From assembly GCF_029203285.1 (NCBI RefSeq), contig NZ_CP115669.1, positions 3,286,001 to 3,350,000 of the forward strand: 64,000 nt of DNA, in the 5' to 3' direction. The position numbers and the translations under genes were made by a program. The number at the start of each line of letters is the position of its first letter. The first letter of the stretch is position 1. Below are positions 15,896 through 24,839 of this stretch, one piece after another. Source of the stretch: Pseudomonas sp. PSE14. GTDB lineage: Bacteria; Pseudomonadota; Gammaproteobacteria; Pseudomonadales; Pseudomonadaceae. Under the pieces are notes generated by a model. That model searched no databases. It saw only the letters and a program-made list of their open reading frames with translations, and had not been told where the DNA came from.

Positions 15896-16645
15896 ATGAA
15901 CCGCGCCATCTTCCGCTTCTACGAGGAGCTCAACGACTTCCTGCCCGCCGACCGCCGCCGGTGCGAGTTCGCTTGCGCCTGCCCGGACGGGGCGACGGTC
16001 AAGCACATGATCGAGGCCCTGGGCGTGCCCCACACCGAGGTGGAGCTGATCCTGCTCGATGGCGAATCGGTGAACTTCGACCGCGCGATCCTCGATGGCG
16101 ACCGCCTGGCGGTCTACCCCATGTTCGAACGCCTGGACATCAGCCCGCTGCTGCGCGTGCGGGCCAGCCCCCTGCGAGTCCTGCGCTTCGTCGCCGACGC
16201 CCACCTGGGCGGCCTGGCGGCGCTGCTGCGCATGAGCGGCTTCGACACCCTGTACGAGAACGCCTTCGACGACGGCGAGATCGCCGAGATCAGCGCGCAC
16301 CAGGGACGCATCGTGCTCACCCGCGACCGCGAGCTGCTCAAGCGCCGGATTATCAGCCACGGCTGCTACCTGCACGCGCGCAAGCCACGGGAGCAACTGG
16401 CGGAGCTCTTCGAACGACTGGACCTGGCCCGCAGCGCCCGCCCCTTCAGCCGCTGCCTGCGCTGCAACCACCCGCTGCGCGAACTGCCGGCGGAACAGGC
16501 ACGCTTACGGGTGCCGCCGAAGGTGGCCGAGCGGCATGCGCGGTTCCTGTCCTGCGACCATTGTGACCAGGTGTTCTGGCAAGGCTCCCACTGGCGCAGC
16601 ATGCGGGCGTTGCTGGAGCCGCTGCTGCGCGCGGACTGTTCGTAG
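15896..16645 (+). CDS. Mut7-C RNase-domain protein with N-terminal ubiquitin-like domain
   Basis: 249 residues. The N-terminal ~80 residues form a ubiquitin/ThiS-like module (FRFYEELNDFLP; VELILLDGESVNFDRAILDGDRLAVYP). It is followed by the Mut7-C PIN-like nuclease domain with FVADAHLGGLAALLRMSGFDT, ISAHQGRIVLTRDRELLKRR and a zinc ribbon made by CLRCNHPL and CDHCDQVFW. This architecture is widespread in proteobacteria and predicted to act on RNA; no substrate is known. It seems unrelated to the catabolic genes around it. Confidence 0.88.
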   Translation: MNRAIFRFYEELNDFLPADRRRCEFACACPDGATVKHMIEALGVPHTEVELILLDGESVNFDRAILDGDRLAVYPMFERLDISPLLRVRASPLRVLRFVADAHLGGLAALLRMSGFDTLYENAFDDGEIAEISAHQGRIVLTRDRELLKRRIISHGCYLHARKPREQLAELFERLDLARSARPFSRCLRCNHPLRELPAEQARLRVPPKVAERHARFLSCDHCDQVFWQGSHWRSMRALLEPLLRADCS

Positions 16646-16682
16646 AGCCAGCAGGAAGGCCTCATGCCCAGCGCTTGTAATC

Positions 16683-16757
16683 GGCCAGGAACAATCCTGG
16701 CCAGTTCCCCAGGGTAGCCCGGAAATTCATTGCGCAAGCCAACGCCTACGCAATGAA
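16683..16757. terminator. Hairpins between convergent Mut7-C and LysR genes
   Basis: GGCCAGGA / TCCTGGCC (16683-16690, 16695-16702, 4-nt loop) and TTCATTGCG / CGCAATGAA (16726-16734, 16749-16757). Neither has a strong T run. They are likely transcription ends for the convergent pair. Confidence 0.5.
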
Positions 16758-16767
16758 CTGGGACTGG

Positions 16768-17691
16768 TTATCGGTCGCCGGGACGCGCCTTCTGCACGCC
16801 GAACACTTCCATCAACTCCTCAAGAAAGGCGCTTACCAGTTCACCAGGACGGGATGAGCGACGCATGGCGGCCTGGAAGTCCACTTCATAACGCAGGAGA
16901 TCAGGATTCAACGCACACAGTTGCTGCTGCTCGACGTGCCTGGTTGCGTAATGCTCGGGCAAGAAGCCCAGGTGCTGGCCGGAAAGTATCAGCAGGGCTG
17001 CACCGTCCATGCTGTCGGTCAGCGCGGTGAGTCGCTCCAGTGCCGTGGGGGCCGGCATTTCCGGAAGCGGATGGCTGGGCCAGACCCATTCGTGCTCGGC
17101 GACATCGCCGTGGCCCAACTCGCCAGCAGACCGGTACAGGGGATGAGTGACGCCGCAGTAGGCGATCTGGGTCTCACGGAACAACGGCTGATAGTCCAGG
17201 GTGTCAAGGCGTCGCCAGAAGTAGCCGATGGCAAGGTCGAGATGCCCGTTGATGAGCTTCTCTTCAAGAAAGGACGAGGACAGTTCGGTGAACTGGAAGA
17301 ACAGTCCCTGATGGCGCGCGCGCAAGCGTGCGACAGCGAGGGCGATCTGCTTGTTCGCCTGCGGGTCGATCTGCCCCAGCAGGCCGATATTGAGGGTGCC
17401 ACTGAGGGTACGGTTGATCTGCTGCACTTCGAGCCGAAAGCCCTCGGCGGCAGCGAGCAGACGTCGCGCCGCATCGAGGAACTGGCTGCCCTTGGGCGTC
17501 AGGGCGAAGCCCGCACGACCGCGCTGGCAGAGCCGGAAGCCAAGGCGTGTCTCCAGCGATGCCAATTGGGCACTGATGGTCGGTTGAGTGGTATTGAGCG
17601 CCCCTTGCGCGGCGGAGATACCGCCCGCCTCGACCACGGCGAGAAACACCCGGATCAGGCGGATATCCAGTTCCGATACGTTACCCAGCAT
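16768..17691 (-). CDS. LysR-type regulator, divergent to NCS1 permease
   Basis: 307 residues: N-terminal winged HTH (LDIRLIRVFLAVVEAGGISA, TQPTISAQLASLE) and a C-terminal periplasmic-binding-like effector domain. It is divergent from the permease-amidase operon and therefore probably its activator. A symmetric ATAGA-N6-TCTAT sequence lies 22 bp upstream of its start. The effector is unknown. Confidence 0.87.
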   Translation of the reverse strand: MLGNVSELDIRLIRVFLAVVEAGGISAAQGALNTTQPTISAQLASLETRLGFRLCQRGRAGFALTPKGSQFLDAARRLLAAAEGFRLEVQQINRTLSGTLNIGLLGQIDPQANKQIALAVARLRARHQGLFFQFTELSSSFLEEKLINGHLDLAIGYFWRRLDTLDYQPLFRETQIAYCGVTHPLYRSAGELGHGDVAEHEWVWPSHPLPEMPAPTALERLTALTDSMDGAALLILSGQHLGFLPEHYATRHVEQQQLCALNPDLLRYEVDFQAAMRRSSRPGELVSAFLEELMEVFGVQKARPGDR

Positions 17692-17712
17692 CTCGAACCT
17701 CAGGCGGCTTAT

Positions 17713-17728
17713 ATAGACAGCGATCTAT
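17713..17728. promoter_or_regulatory. Inverted repeat ATAGA-N6-TCTAT, candidate LysR site
   Basis: A 5-bp inverted repeat with 6-bp spacer just upstream of the LysR gene, in the region shared with the permease. LysR sites usually have the T-N11-A form and this one is close but not exact. Confidence 0.4.
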
Positions 17729-17981
17729 GTGAACAGTGGGTGCGCGTTATTTTATGGCGCGGTGACTACGCCTAGATTCTGACTTCGACGGCACGGATTT
17801 GCGCAAGTGTAGGGACGCAAAAGGCAGCTGTCACCGGCGGTTCAGGCTCGGCTGCGCACGACGCGCGCGCCTTCCCCCGTCGCTGCCAGCCGCTAGACGC
17901 GCAGCATAGATGGACTCCATATGTAAGTGGCCGTATCGAATCCTCCACAAGAACAATATCGCGTTAAGCAGGAGTGCTCCC

Positions 17982-19475
17982 ATGTCCGGGTCCAGCCATA
18001 CCGCCCATACTGCCGAAACCGGCACAGGGCTAGCCATCGAAGGCCATTCCATCGATTACATCCCGCAGTCCGAGCGCCATGCCCGACTCTCCAGCCAGGG
18101 GCCATTCTGGTTCCTGGGCAATTTCCATTTCTTCACCATTTCCATCGGTTTCGTCGGACCGGGCCTGGGCCTTTCGGCACTGTGGACGACCCTGGCCGGT
18201 GCGCTCGGAATCATGTTCGGCACCCTGTTCATGGCATTCCATGGTTCCCAGGGACCGGAGATGGGGCTGCCGCAGATGATCCAGTCGCGAGCCCAGTTCG
18301 GTTATCGCGGAGTCGTGCTGGCCCTGTTGGCCACGCTTTTCGTATTCGTCGGTTTCAACGTGGTCAACGTCTCGCTGATCATGGACGGCCTGCACAATGT
18401 CTTCGGCCTTGAACCTGTGCCGGTGGCCTGTACCGTCATTGCCGTGGGCGCCCTGCTGTCGATCTATGGCCACGACCTGATGCACAAAGCATTCAAGTGG
18501 GCGCTGATACTGACTTTGCCGCTCTACTCGCTGGTGACGCTTGCGCTGATGTTCGGCGCCGGGCAAAGCGATGTACCGGCCGCACAATCGAGCCACCTGG
18601 GCTTCAACTGGGTCGCCTTCGCCACCCAGTTCGCCATTGCCGCCAGCTACAACATCTCCTACGCACCCTACGTGTCGGATTACTCGCGTTACCTGCCCAG
18701 GCACACCAGCCGCGCCAGGCTGATTGCCGCGGTGTTCCTCGGCGCGTCGCTGTCGGGGGCCTGGATGATCGGTCTGGGCGCCTGGCTGGCGCAGTTGCTG
18801 CAAGCATCCGATGCGCTGGTGGCGCTGGATCGGGTCGGGTCTTCGCTGCTGCCAGGGCTGGGCCATGTCCTGGTGCTGGTATCGGTGGCCGGATTCCTGC
18901 CGGTGATCGCCCTGAATACCTACAGCGCCATGCTGACCCTGCTCACCGGAGTTGATTCCGTGCGTCGAATCACTCCCACGCCACGCGTCCGGGTGCTGTC
19001 GATCCTGGTCATTACCCTGGTCCTCCTGGCGTGCGTCCTGTCGATTCGCGGCAACGGCATTTCCATTCTCAATACCTTCCTGGTGCTGATGCTGTACTTC
19101 CTGGTGCCCTGGACCGCGGTGAACCTGGTGGACTACTTCGGCGTGCGCAAGGGCCGCTACGCCATCCCTCACTTCTTCACCCCCAACGGCATTTATGGCG
19201 CCTGGCAGATGCGCGGCATCCTGGCCTATGTGGTGGGTTTCGTCTGCATGATCCCGTTCTTCTACATCTACGACGCCGCAGCCGGAAAGGAGGTCTTCGT
19301 AGGCCCCATCGCGCGGATGCTCGATGGCGTGGACGTGGCCTGGCTGGTAGGCCTGCTGGTATCCGGCCTGACCTATTTCATGCTCAGCCGCTCCCTGGAC
19401 CTGGACGCGGAGCGCCGGGTGGTCGACGCCATCAGCGAATCTGACATCCTCGCCATGGCCGGCGAGCGCCAGTGA
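17982..19475 (+). CDS. NCS1-family permease (nucleobase/cation symporter type)
   Basis: 497 residues from the ATG at 17982 (AGGAG 6 nt upstream); the frame from 17910 is not supported. About twelve hydrophobic segments are visible. GFVGPGLGLSALW near the first segment and YAPYVSDYSRYLPR, the conserved NCS1 segment of helices 5-6, place it in the cytosine/purine/hydantoin family. It imports a nitrogenous small molecule across the inner membrane. The next gene, 23 bp on, encodes a nitrilase-fold amidase, so the cargo is probably an amide or ureide. Confidence 0.87.
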   Translation: MSGSSHTAHTAETGTGLAIEGHSIDYIPQSERHARLSSQGPFWFLGNFHFFTISIGFVGPGLGLSALWTTLAGALGIMFGTLFMAFHGSQGPEMGLPQMIQSRAQFGYRGVVLALLATLFVFVGFNVVNVSLIMDGLHNVFGLEPVPVACTVIAVGALLSIYGHDLMHKAFKWALILTLPLYSLVTLALMFGAGQSDVPAAQSSHLGFNWVAFATQFAIAASYNISYAPYVSDYSRYLPRHTSRARLIAAVFLGASLSGAWMIGLGAWLAQLLQASDALVALDRVGSSLLPGLGHVLVLVSVAGFLPVIALNTYSAMLTLLTGVDSVRRITPTPRVRVLSILVITLVLLACVLSIRGNGISILNTFLVLMLYFLVPWTAVNLVDYFGVRKGRYAIPHFFTPNGIYGAWQMRGILAYVVGFVCMIPFFYIYDAAAGKEVFVGPIARMLDGVDVAWLVGLLVSGLTYFMLSRSLDLDAERRVVDAISESDILAMAGERQ

Positions 19476-19498
19476 CTCCAACAGCAGGAACCTCATCC

Positions 19499-20347
19499 AT
19501 GATTGCTTCGAAACCTGTCACCGTGGCCTGTTGCCAGTTGGCGCCGAGCGTGGGGGACCCCGCCCACAATCGACGCACCAGCGAACGGGCCATACGCACC
19601 GCCGCACTGCGGGGCGCACAGGTGATCGTATTGCCCGAACTGGCGCAGAGCGGCTACGTGTTCCGCGACCTGGCTGAGGCGCTTGCGCTTTCCGAAACGC
19701 AGGAAGGTCCGACGCTACAGCTGTGGCAGGGACTGGCGCGGGAGTTGGGCATCGTCATCGTTGGCGGCTTCTGCGAGCGGCTGGATGGTGACCGGGTAGC
19801 CAACAGCGCAGCACTGGTTGATGCCACTGGCGTGCGTACGGTCTATCGCAAGGCTCATCTGTGGGACGGCGAAAACGCCATCTTCACCGCTGGCAATGAC
19901 GCGCCGCCGGTCGTTGAAACGGCCTTCGGGCTGATCGCGGTGATGATCTGCTACGACCTGGAGTTTCCCGAATGGGTGCGCCTGCCCGCCCTGGCCGGTG
20001 CCGAACTGCTGTGCGCCCCGGTGAACTGGCCCTGGGGTCCTCGCCCGAACCAGGAGCGCCCGGCGGAAGTGGTTCGCGTACAGGCCAACGCGTCGGTCAA
20101 CCGACTGTTCATCGCCGCATGCGACCGACACGGCAACGAACGCGGAGTGGACTGGGTACAAGGCTCGGTGATCGTCGATGCGGATGGCTTCCCGCAAGCG
20201 GGTCCGGCAGAGGACGGCGGCGAGCAGATACTACTGGCCACGCTGAACCTGGCAGAAGCACGAAACAAGCGAATCAGTCGCCACAACCATCTCCACCAGG
20301 ACCGCCGCCCCCGCCTCTATGACAAACAAGGGTTGCTGGGCACATGA
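19499..20347 (+). CDS. Carbon-nitrogen hydrolase (nitrilase superfamily amidase)
   Basis: 282 residues. The Glu-Lys-Cys triad of the nitrilase fold is visible: Glu in LPELAQSGY, Lys in YRKAHLW, Cys in MICYDLEFPEW. The sequence style is that of aliphatic or R-stereoselective amidases (RamA-like) and N-carbamoyl hydrolases, not true nitrilases. The ATG at 19499 with AGCAGGAA upstream is preferred over the GTG at 19472 that overlaps the permease stop. It is co-transcribed with the permease and presumably hydrolyses the imported substrate to release ammonia. Confidence 0.86.
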   Translation: MIASKPVTVACCQLAPSVGDPAHNRRTSERAIRTAALRGAQVIVLPELAQSGYVFRDLAEALALSETQEGPTLQLWQGLARELGIVIVGGFCERLDGDRVANSAALVDATGVRTVYRKAHLWDGENAIFTAGNDAPPVVETAFGLIAVMICYDLEFPEWVRLPALAGAELLCAPVNWPWGPRPNQERPAEVVRVQANASVNRLFIAACDRHGNERGVDWVQGSVIVDADGFPQAGPAEDGGEQILLATLNLAEARNKRISRHNHLHQDRRPRLYDKQGLLGT

Positions 20348-20406
20348 GCGCAGCCAACCCGCCTTCTGGCCTGCGGGCAATCGTCAGCCTCGGGTCGATC
20401 GCGGCC

Positions 20407-20440
20407 GCACGGCTGCTTCTTCTCCCCGAAGCAGCCGTGC
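20407..20440. terminator. 13-bp perfect hairpin between amidase and gabP
   Basis: GCACGGCTGCTTC (20407-20419) pairs with GAAGCAGCCGTGC (20428-20440) around an 8-nt loop. It lies between convergent genes, 10 bp beyond the gabP stop. There is no T run on either strand. Confidence 0.6.
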
Positions 20441-20449
20441 GCCCCGCGT

Positions 20450-21856
20450 TCAGATGTCCGTGATGCGCGCCAGTCCACCGGATTTCCCGGCCAGCTCTTC
20501 CCGAGCCCTGCGGCGGGAGACGAGCAGGCCGGAACAGACCACGACGAGGGTCAGCAAACCGGTGGCGATGACTTCGATGCGGTGGTCGGGGCGGAAGAAC
20601 ATGACCACCAGCACGCTGAGGATGAAGGCGATCACCCCCCAGGTCAGCCACGGGAACAGCCACATGCGGTACTGGATGGCCTTGCCCTCGGCGGTCAGGC
20701 GCTTGCGCATGCGCAGTTGGGAAATCGCGATCACCAGATAGACCAGCAAGGCGATGGCGCCGGAGCTGGCCATGAGGAAGCCGAACACCTTGGATGGAAC
20801 CAGGTAGTTGGCGATCACGGTCAGGAACGCCGCACCGGTGGAGAACAGCACGGCGTAGATCGGCGTGCCGCTGCTGGTGGTCGCCTGGACGCACGCCGGC
20901 GCGTCGCCACGGCGGCTCAGGGAATAGAGCATGCGCGAGGCGGTGTAGAGGGAGGAGTTCAGGCAGCTGGTGACCGAGGTCAGCACCACCACATCGATGA
21001 GCGCCTTGGCGTGGGGCACGCCGAGGATCTCCAGTACGGTCGCGTAGGAGCCCTCGCTGGCCAGGCGCGGGTCGGTCCAGGGCACGAGGGCGACGACGAT
21101 GAAGATCGACAGGATGTAGAACAGCGTGATCCGCCAGATCACCGAATTGGTGGCCTTGGAAATCTGCTTTTCGGCCGCGTCGGATTCGGCGGCGGCAATG
21201 GTCACCACTTCGGCGCCGAGGAAGGAGAACATGGTGATCAGCATGGCGCTGAGCACGGCGCCGAAGCCGTTGGGCATGAAGCCGCCGGTATCCCACAGGC
21301 GCGAAACGCCACTCACGCCGGTATTGGGCAGCAGGCCGAGGATGGCGCAGGCGCCGAGGATGATGAAGCCGACGATGGCCGCCACCTTCACCAGGGCCAG
21401 CCAGAACTCGAATTCCCCATAGTTCTTCACGCTGAACAGGTTGGTCGCGGTGAGCAGCAGGGTGATGGCCAGCGACAGTACCCAGATATCCAGCTGGGGT
21501 ATCCAGGAGTTGAGGATGGTGGCGGCAATGTTGGCTTCGATGGGGATCACCAGTACCCAGAACCACCAGTACAGCCAGCCGATGGTGTAGCCGGCCCACT
21601 TGCCGATGGCATGGTCGGCGTAAGTGGAGAAGGAACCGGTATCCGGCGAGGCGACGGCCATTTCGGCCAGCATGCGCATGACCAGCACCACCAGGGCGCC
21701 GGCGAAGATGTAGGCCAGGATGGTAGCGGGGCCGGCTTCGGCGATGGCGCGGCCGGAACCGACGAAGAGGCCGGCGCCGATCACACCGGCGATGGAAAGC
21801 ATGGTCACGTGGCGGGACTTCAGCCCGTGACTCAGGTTGTTCTTGTCTGTCTGCAT
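20450..21856 (-). CDS. gabP: GABA permease GabP
   Basis: 468 residues of the amino acid-polyamine-organocation family, with about twelve membrane helices. The N-terminus is GLKSRHVTMLSIAGVIGAGLFVGSG, cut by the usual helix-1 breaks, with EMAVASPDTGSFSTYAD following. Length and N-terminal pattern match GabP, the proton symporter for 4-aminobutyrate, which also takes up related omega-amino acids such as 5-aminovalerate. It is last gene of the glaH-lhgO-gabD-gabT-gabP unit, 146 bp after gabT, with a possible attenuating hairpin between. Confidence 0.9.
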   Translation of the reverse strand: MQTDKNNLSHGLKSRHVTMLSIAGVIGAGLFVGSGRAIAEAGPATILAYIFAGALVVLVMRMLAEMAVASPDTGSFSTYADHAIGKWAGYTIGWLYWWFWVLVIPIEANIAATILNSWIPQLDIWVLSLAITLLLTATNLFSVKNYGEFEFWLALVKVAAIVGFIILGACAILGLLPNTGVSGVSRLWDTGGFMPNGFGAVLSAMLITMFSFLGAEVVTIAAAESDAAEKQISKATNSVIWRITLFYILSIFIVVALVPWTDPRLASEGSYATVLEILGVPHAKALIDVVVLTSVTSCLNSSLYTASRMLYSLSRRGDAPACVQATTSSGTPIYAVLFSTGAAFLTVIANYLVPSKVFGFLMASSGAIALLVYLVIAISQLRMRKRLTAEGKAIQYRMWLFPWLTWGVIAFILSVLVVMFFRPDHRIEVIATGLLTLVVVCSGLLVSRRRAREELAGKSGGLARITDI

Positions 21857-21924
21857 GGCATTACCTTTGTTCTTGTCGTGCCCGGAGAACGGCGCGGCTC
21901 TCCGTGATCACCTGGCGCGAGCCC

Positions 21925-21960
21925 AAAAAGCCCGCCCTGCCCCGGCCGGTAGCCGGGGCA
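21925..21960 (-). terminator. Possible attenuator between gabT and gabP
   Basis: 9-bp stem TGCCCCGGC / GCCGGGGCA (21938-21946, 21952-21960). On the minus strand it is followed after 8 nt by TTTTT. The gap before the T run is large, so only partial termination is suggested. Confidence 0.4.
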
Positions 21961-22002
21961 GAAACGGGTTGAGCAGGGGACCAGGGGTGACGCTCTAAAG
22001 CC

Positions 22003-23280
22003 TTATGCCAACTCGTCGAAGCACTCGCCGATGATGGCCAGGCCACGCTGCAGGTCGGCATCGCTGACGGTCAGCGGAACCAGGATGCGCAGGACGTTGT
22101 AGTAGGTGCCGCAGGAGAGCAGGATCAGGCCCTTCTCGCGCGCCTTGGCCACCACCTTGCCGGTCAGCTCGGCGGCCGGCTTGTTCAGGTCGCCGCCCTC
22201 GAACAGTTCCACGGCGACCATGGCGCCGAGGTTGCGTACCTCCACCAGGCTCTTGTGGCGCTCGCCGATCTGGCGCAGGCCGCTGCTGAGGATTTCCCCC
22301 ACGGACTTGGCGCGATCCAGCAGTTTCTCGCTCTCGAAGGCCTCGATCACCGCCAGGGCGGCGGCGCAGGAAACCGGGCTGCCGGCATAGGTGCCGCCCA
22401 GGCCGCCAGGGGCCACGGCGTCCATGACCGCGGCGCGGCCGGCCACGCCCGCCAGGGGGAAGCCGCCGGCGATGGACTTGGCGAAGGTGGTCAGGTCGGC
22501 GGCGACGCCCATCTGCTCCATGGCGAAGAAGGTACCGGTACGGCCGGCGCCGGTCTGCACTTCGTCGGCGATCAGCAGGATGCCGTGCTCGTCGCACAGG
22601 GCGCGCAGGCGGGCCATGAAGTCCTTCGGCGCCACGTTGAAGCCGCCCTCCCCCTGCACCGGCTCGAGGATGATCGCGGCGATGTCGCGGGGTGCGGCGT
22701 CGTTCTTGAAGATGCGCTCGATGCTGGCCAGGGATTCGTCGACCGACACGCCGTGGAGCGCGTTCGGGTACTGGGCGCGGAACACGCCGCCGGGCATCAG
22801 GCCCAGGCCCGCGGAGTACGGCACCACCTTGCCGGTCAGCGACAGGGTGTACTGGGTGCGGCCGTGATAGGCGCCGGTGAAGGCGATCACGCCGTTGCGG
22901 CCGGTGGCGGCGCGGGCGATCTTGATGGCGTTCTCGACGGCTTCGGCGCCGGTGGTGACCAGCAGGGTCTTCTTCTCGAAGTTGCCCGGCAGCAGCTGAT
23001 TGATCTTCTCCGCCAGGGCCACGTAGGGCTCATAGCCGAAGACGTGGAAGCAGGTATGGGTCAGCTTGGCCAGCTGCTCCTGCACGGCGGCCATCACCTT
23101 CGGGTGCAGGTGGCCGGTGTTCAGCACGGCGATGCCGCCGGCGAAGTCCAGGTACTCACGACCCTCGACATCCCACACGGTGGCGTTCTCGGCGCGCTCG
23201 GCGAAGATCTGGTGGATCTGGCCGACGCCACGGGGAATGGCGTCCATGCGGCGTTGTTGCAGGCTCTGGTTGGTATTCAT
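22003..23280 (-). CDS. gabT: 4-aminobutyrate (5-aminovalerate) transaminase
   Basis: 425 residues, class III PLP aminotransferase. Seen: TTGAEAVENAIKIARAATGR, GAYHGRT, EPVQGEGGF, ADEVQTGAGRTG, and the PLP-binding Lys in LTTFAKSIAGGFPLAG. It moves the amino group of GABA or 5-aminovalerate to 2-oxoglutarate, giving succinate or glutarate semialdehyde. The start at 23280 (MNTNQSLQ) matches GabT/DavT homologues, while the upstream extension to 23325 lacks a start context. Next to gabD and the glutarate genes, it likely serves lysine catabolism through 5-aminovalerate as well as GABA use. Confidence 0.93.
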   Translation of the reverse strand: MNTNQSLQQRRMDAIPRGVGQIHQIFAERAENATVWDVEGREYLDFAGGIAVLNTGHLHPKVMAAVQEQLAKLTHTCFHVFGYEPYVALAEKINQLLPGNFEKKTLLVTTGAEAVENAIKIARAATGRNGVIAFTGAYHGRTQYTLSLTGKVVPYSAGLGLMPGGVFRAQYPNALHGVSVDESLASIERIFKNDAAPRDIAAIILEPVQGEGGFNVAPKDFMARLRALCDEHGILLIADEVQTGAGRTGTFFAMEQMGVAADLTTFAKSIAGGFPLAGVAGRAAVMDAVAPGGLGGTYAGSPVSCAAALAVIEAFESEKLLDRAKSVGEILSSGLRQIGERHKSLVEVRNLGAMVAVELFEGGDLNKPAAELTGKVVAKAREKGLILLSCGTYYNVLRILVPLTVSDADLQRGLAIIGECFDELA

Positions 23281-23352
23281 CGTTGACTCCGGTAGTGCGA
23301 TCGCCCTGCACGGACCGCGGCCCATGCAGGGAAGGTGGATGGTTGGCCGTGC

Positions 23353-24810
23353 TTACACGCCGAGGCAGAGGTACTTGACCTCGAGGTAGTCCTCGATGCC
23401 GTACTTCGAACCTTCGCGGCCCAGGCCCGAGGCCTTGATGCCGCCAAAGGGGGCGACTTCGTTGGAGATGATCCCGGTGTTGACGCCGACGATGCCGTAC
23501 TCCAGCGCCTCGCCGACACGGAACACACGGGACAGGTCACGGGCATAGAAGTAGGCGGCCAGGCCGTACTCGGTGTCGTTGGACAGGGCGATGACTTCAG
23601 CCTCGTCCTTGAAGCGGAACAGCGGCGCCAGCGGGCCGAAGGTCTCGTCCTTGGCCACCAGGGCGTTCTTCGGTACGTCAACCAGGATGGTCGGCTCGAA
23701 GAAGGTGCCGCCCAGGGCGTGCGGCTTGCCGCCGGCGACCACCCTGGCGCCTTTGGAAACGGCGTCGTCGATATGCAGCTGGACCTTGGCCACGGCCTTG
23801 GCGTCGATCAGCGGACCGGTGGTGATGCCCTGCTCCAGGCCGTTGCCGATGTTCAGCCTGGCCACGGCGGCCTGCAGCTTCTCGACGAAGGCGTCGTACA
23901 CGCCGTCCTGGATGTACAGGCGGTTGGCACAGACGCAGGTCTGGCCGTTGTTGCGGTACTTGGACACCAGGGCGCCTTCGACGGCGGCGTCCAGGTCGGC
24001 ATCGTCGAACACGATGAAGGGCGCATTGCCGCCCAGTTCCAGGGACACCTTCTTGATGTCCTTGGCGCATTCGGCCATCAGCTGGCGACCGATTTCGGTC
24101 GAGCCGGTGAAGGTCAGCTTGCGCACGATCGGGTTGCCGGTCAGCTCACCACCGATTGCACCGGCATTGCCGGTGACGACGCTGAACACGCCTTTCGGAA
24201 TACCGGCGCGCTCGGCCAACTCGGCCAGGGCCAGGGCGGAGTAAGGGGTCTGCAAGGCGGGCTTGAGCACCATGGTGCAGCCGGCGGCCAGGGCCGGGCC
24301 GGCCTTGCGGGTGATCATCGCGGAGGGGAAGTTCCACGGGGTGATGGCCGCGGTCACGCCGATCGGCTGCTTGATCACCATCAGGCGCTTGTCCGGCTGG
24401 TGGCCGGGGATCATGTCCCCGTAGACGCGCTTGGCTTCTTCGCCGAACCACTCGAGGAAGGAGGCGGCGTAGGCGATCTCGCCCTTGGCTTCGGCCAGCG
24501 GCTTGCCCTGCTCGATGGTCATCAGGCGAGCCAGGTCGTCCTGGTTCTCGATCATCAGGTCGAACCAGCGGCGCAGCTTGTTGGCGCGTTCCTTGGCGGT
24601 CAGCGCACGCCAGGCCGGCAGGGCCTTGTCGGCGGCTTCGATGGCGCGACGGGTCTCGGCGGCGCCCATCATCGGCACGCTGCCGATGATCTCGTGGGTG
24701 GCCGGATTGCTGACCTGGACGGTCTGGCCGTTGTCGGCATCGACCCAGGCGCCATCGATGTAGGCCTGCTGGCGGAACAGAGTGGGATCTTTGAGTTGCA
24801 CGCGTGTCAT
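23353..24810 (-). CDS. gabD: Succinate/glutarate-semialdehyde dehydrogenase
   Basis: 485 residues, aldehyde dehydrogenase family. Seen: the PWNFPSAMITRK cofactor segment, catalytic Glu in LELGGNAPFIVFDDAD, and the catalytic Cys in NNGQTCVCANR. It oxidises succinate semialdehyde, or glutarate semialdehyde from 5-aminovalerate, to the dicarboxylate with NAD(P)+. Position between lhgO and gabT is the same as in the E. coli operon, which supports the assignment over other ALDHs. Confidence 0.93.
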   Translation of the reverse strand: MTRVQLKDPTLFRQQAYIDGAWVDADNGQTVQVSNPATHEIIGSVPMMGAAETRRAIEAADKALPAWRALTAKERANKLRRWFDLMIENQDDLARLMTIEQGKPLAEAKGEIAYAASFLEWFGEEAKRVYGDMIPGHQPDKRLMVIKQPIGVTAAITPWNFPSAMITRKAGPALAAGCTMVLKPALQTPYSALALAELAERAGIPKGVFSVVTGNAGAIGGELTGNPIVRKLTFTGSTEIGRQLMAECAKDIKKVSLELGGNAPFIVFDDADLDAAVEGALVSKYRNNGQTCVCANRLYIQDGVYDAFVEKLQAAVARLNIGNGLEQGITTGPLIDAKAVAKVQLHIDDAVSKGARVVAGGKPHALGGTFFEPTILVDVPKNALVAKDETFGPLAPLFRFKDEAEVIALSNDTEYGLAAYFYARDLSRVFRVGEALEYGIVGVNTGIISNEVAPFGGIKASGLGREGSKYGIEDYLEVKYLCLGV

Positions 24811-24839
24811 CCTCGGGGTTGGACGGCGGTGACGTCGGC

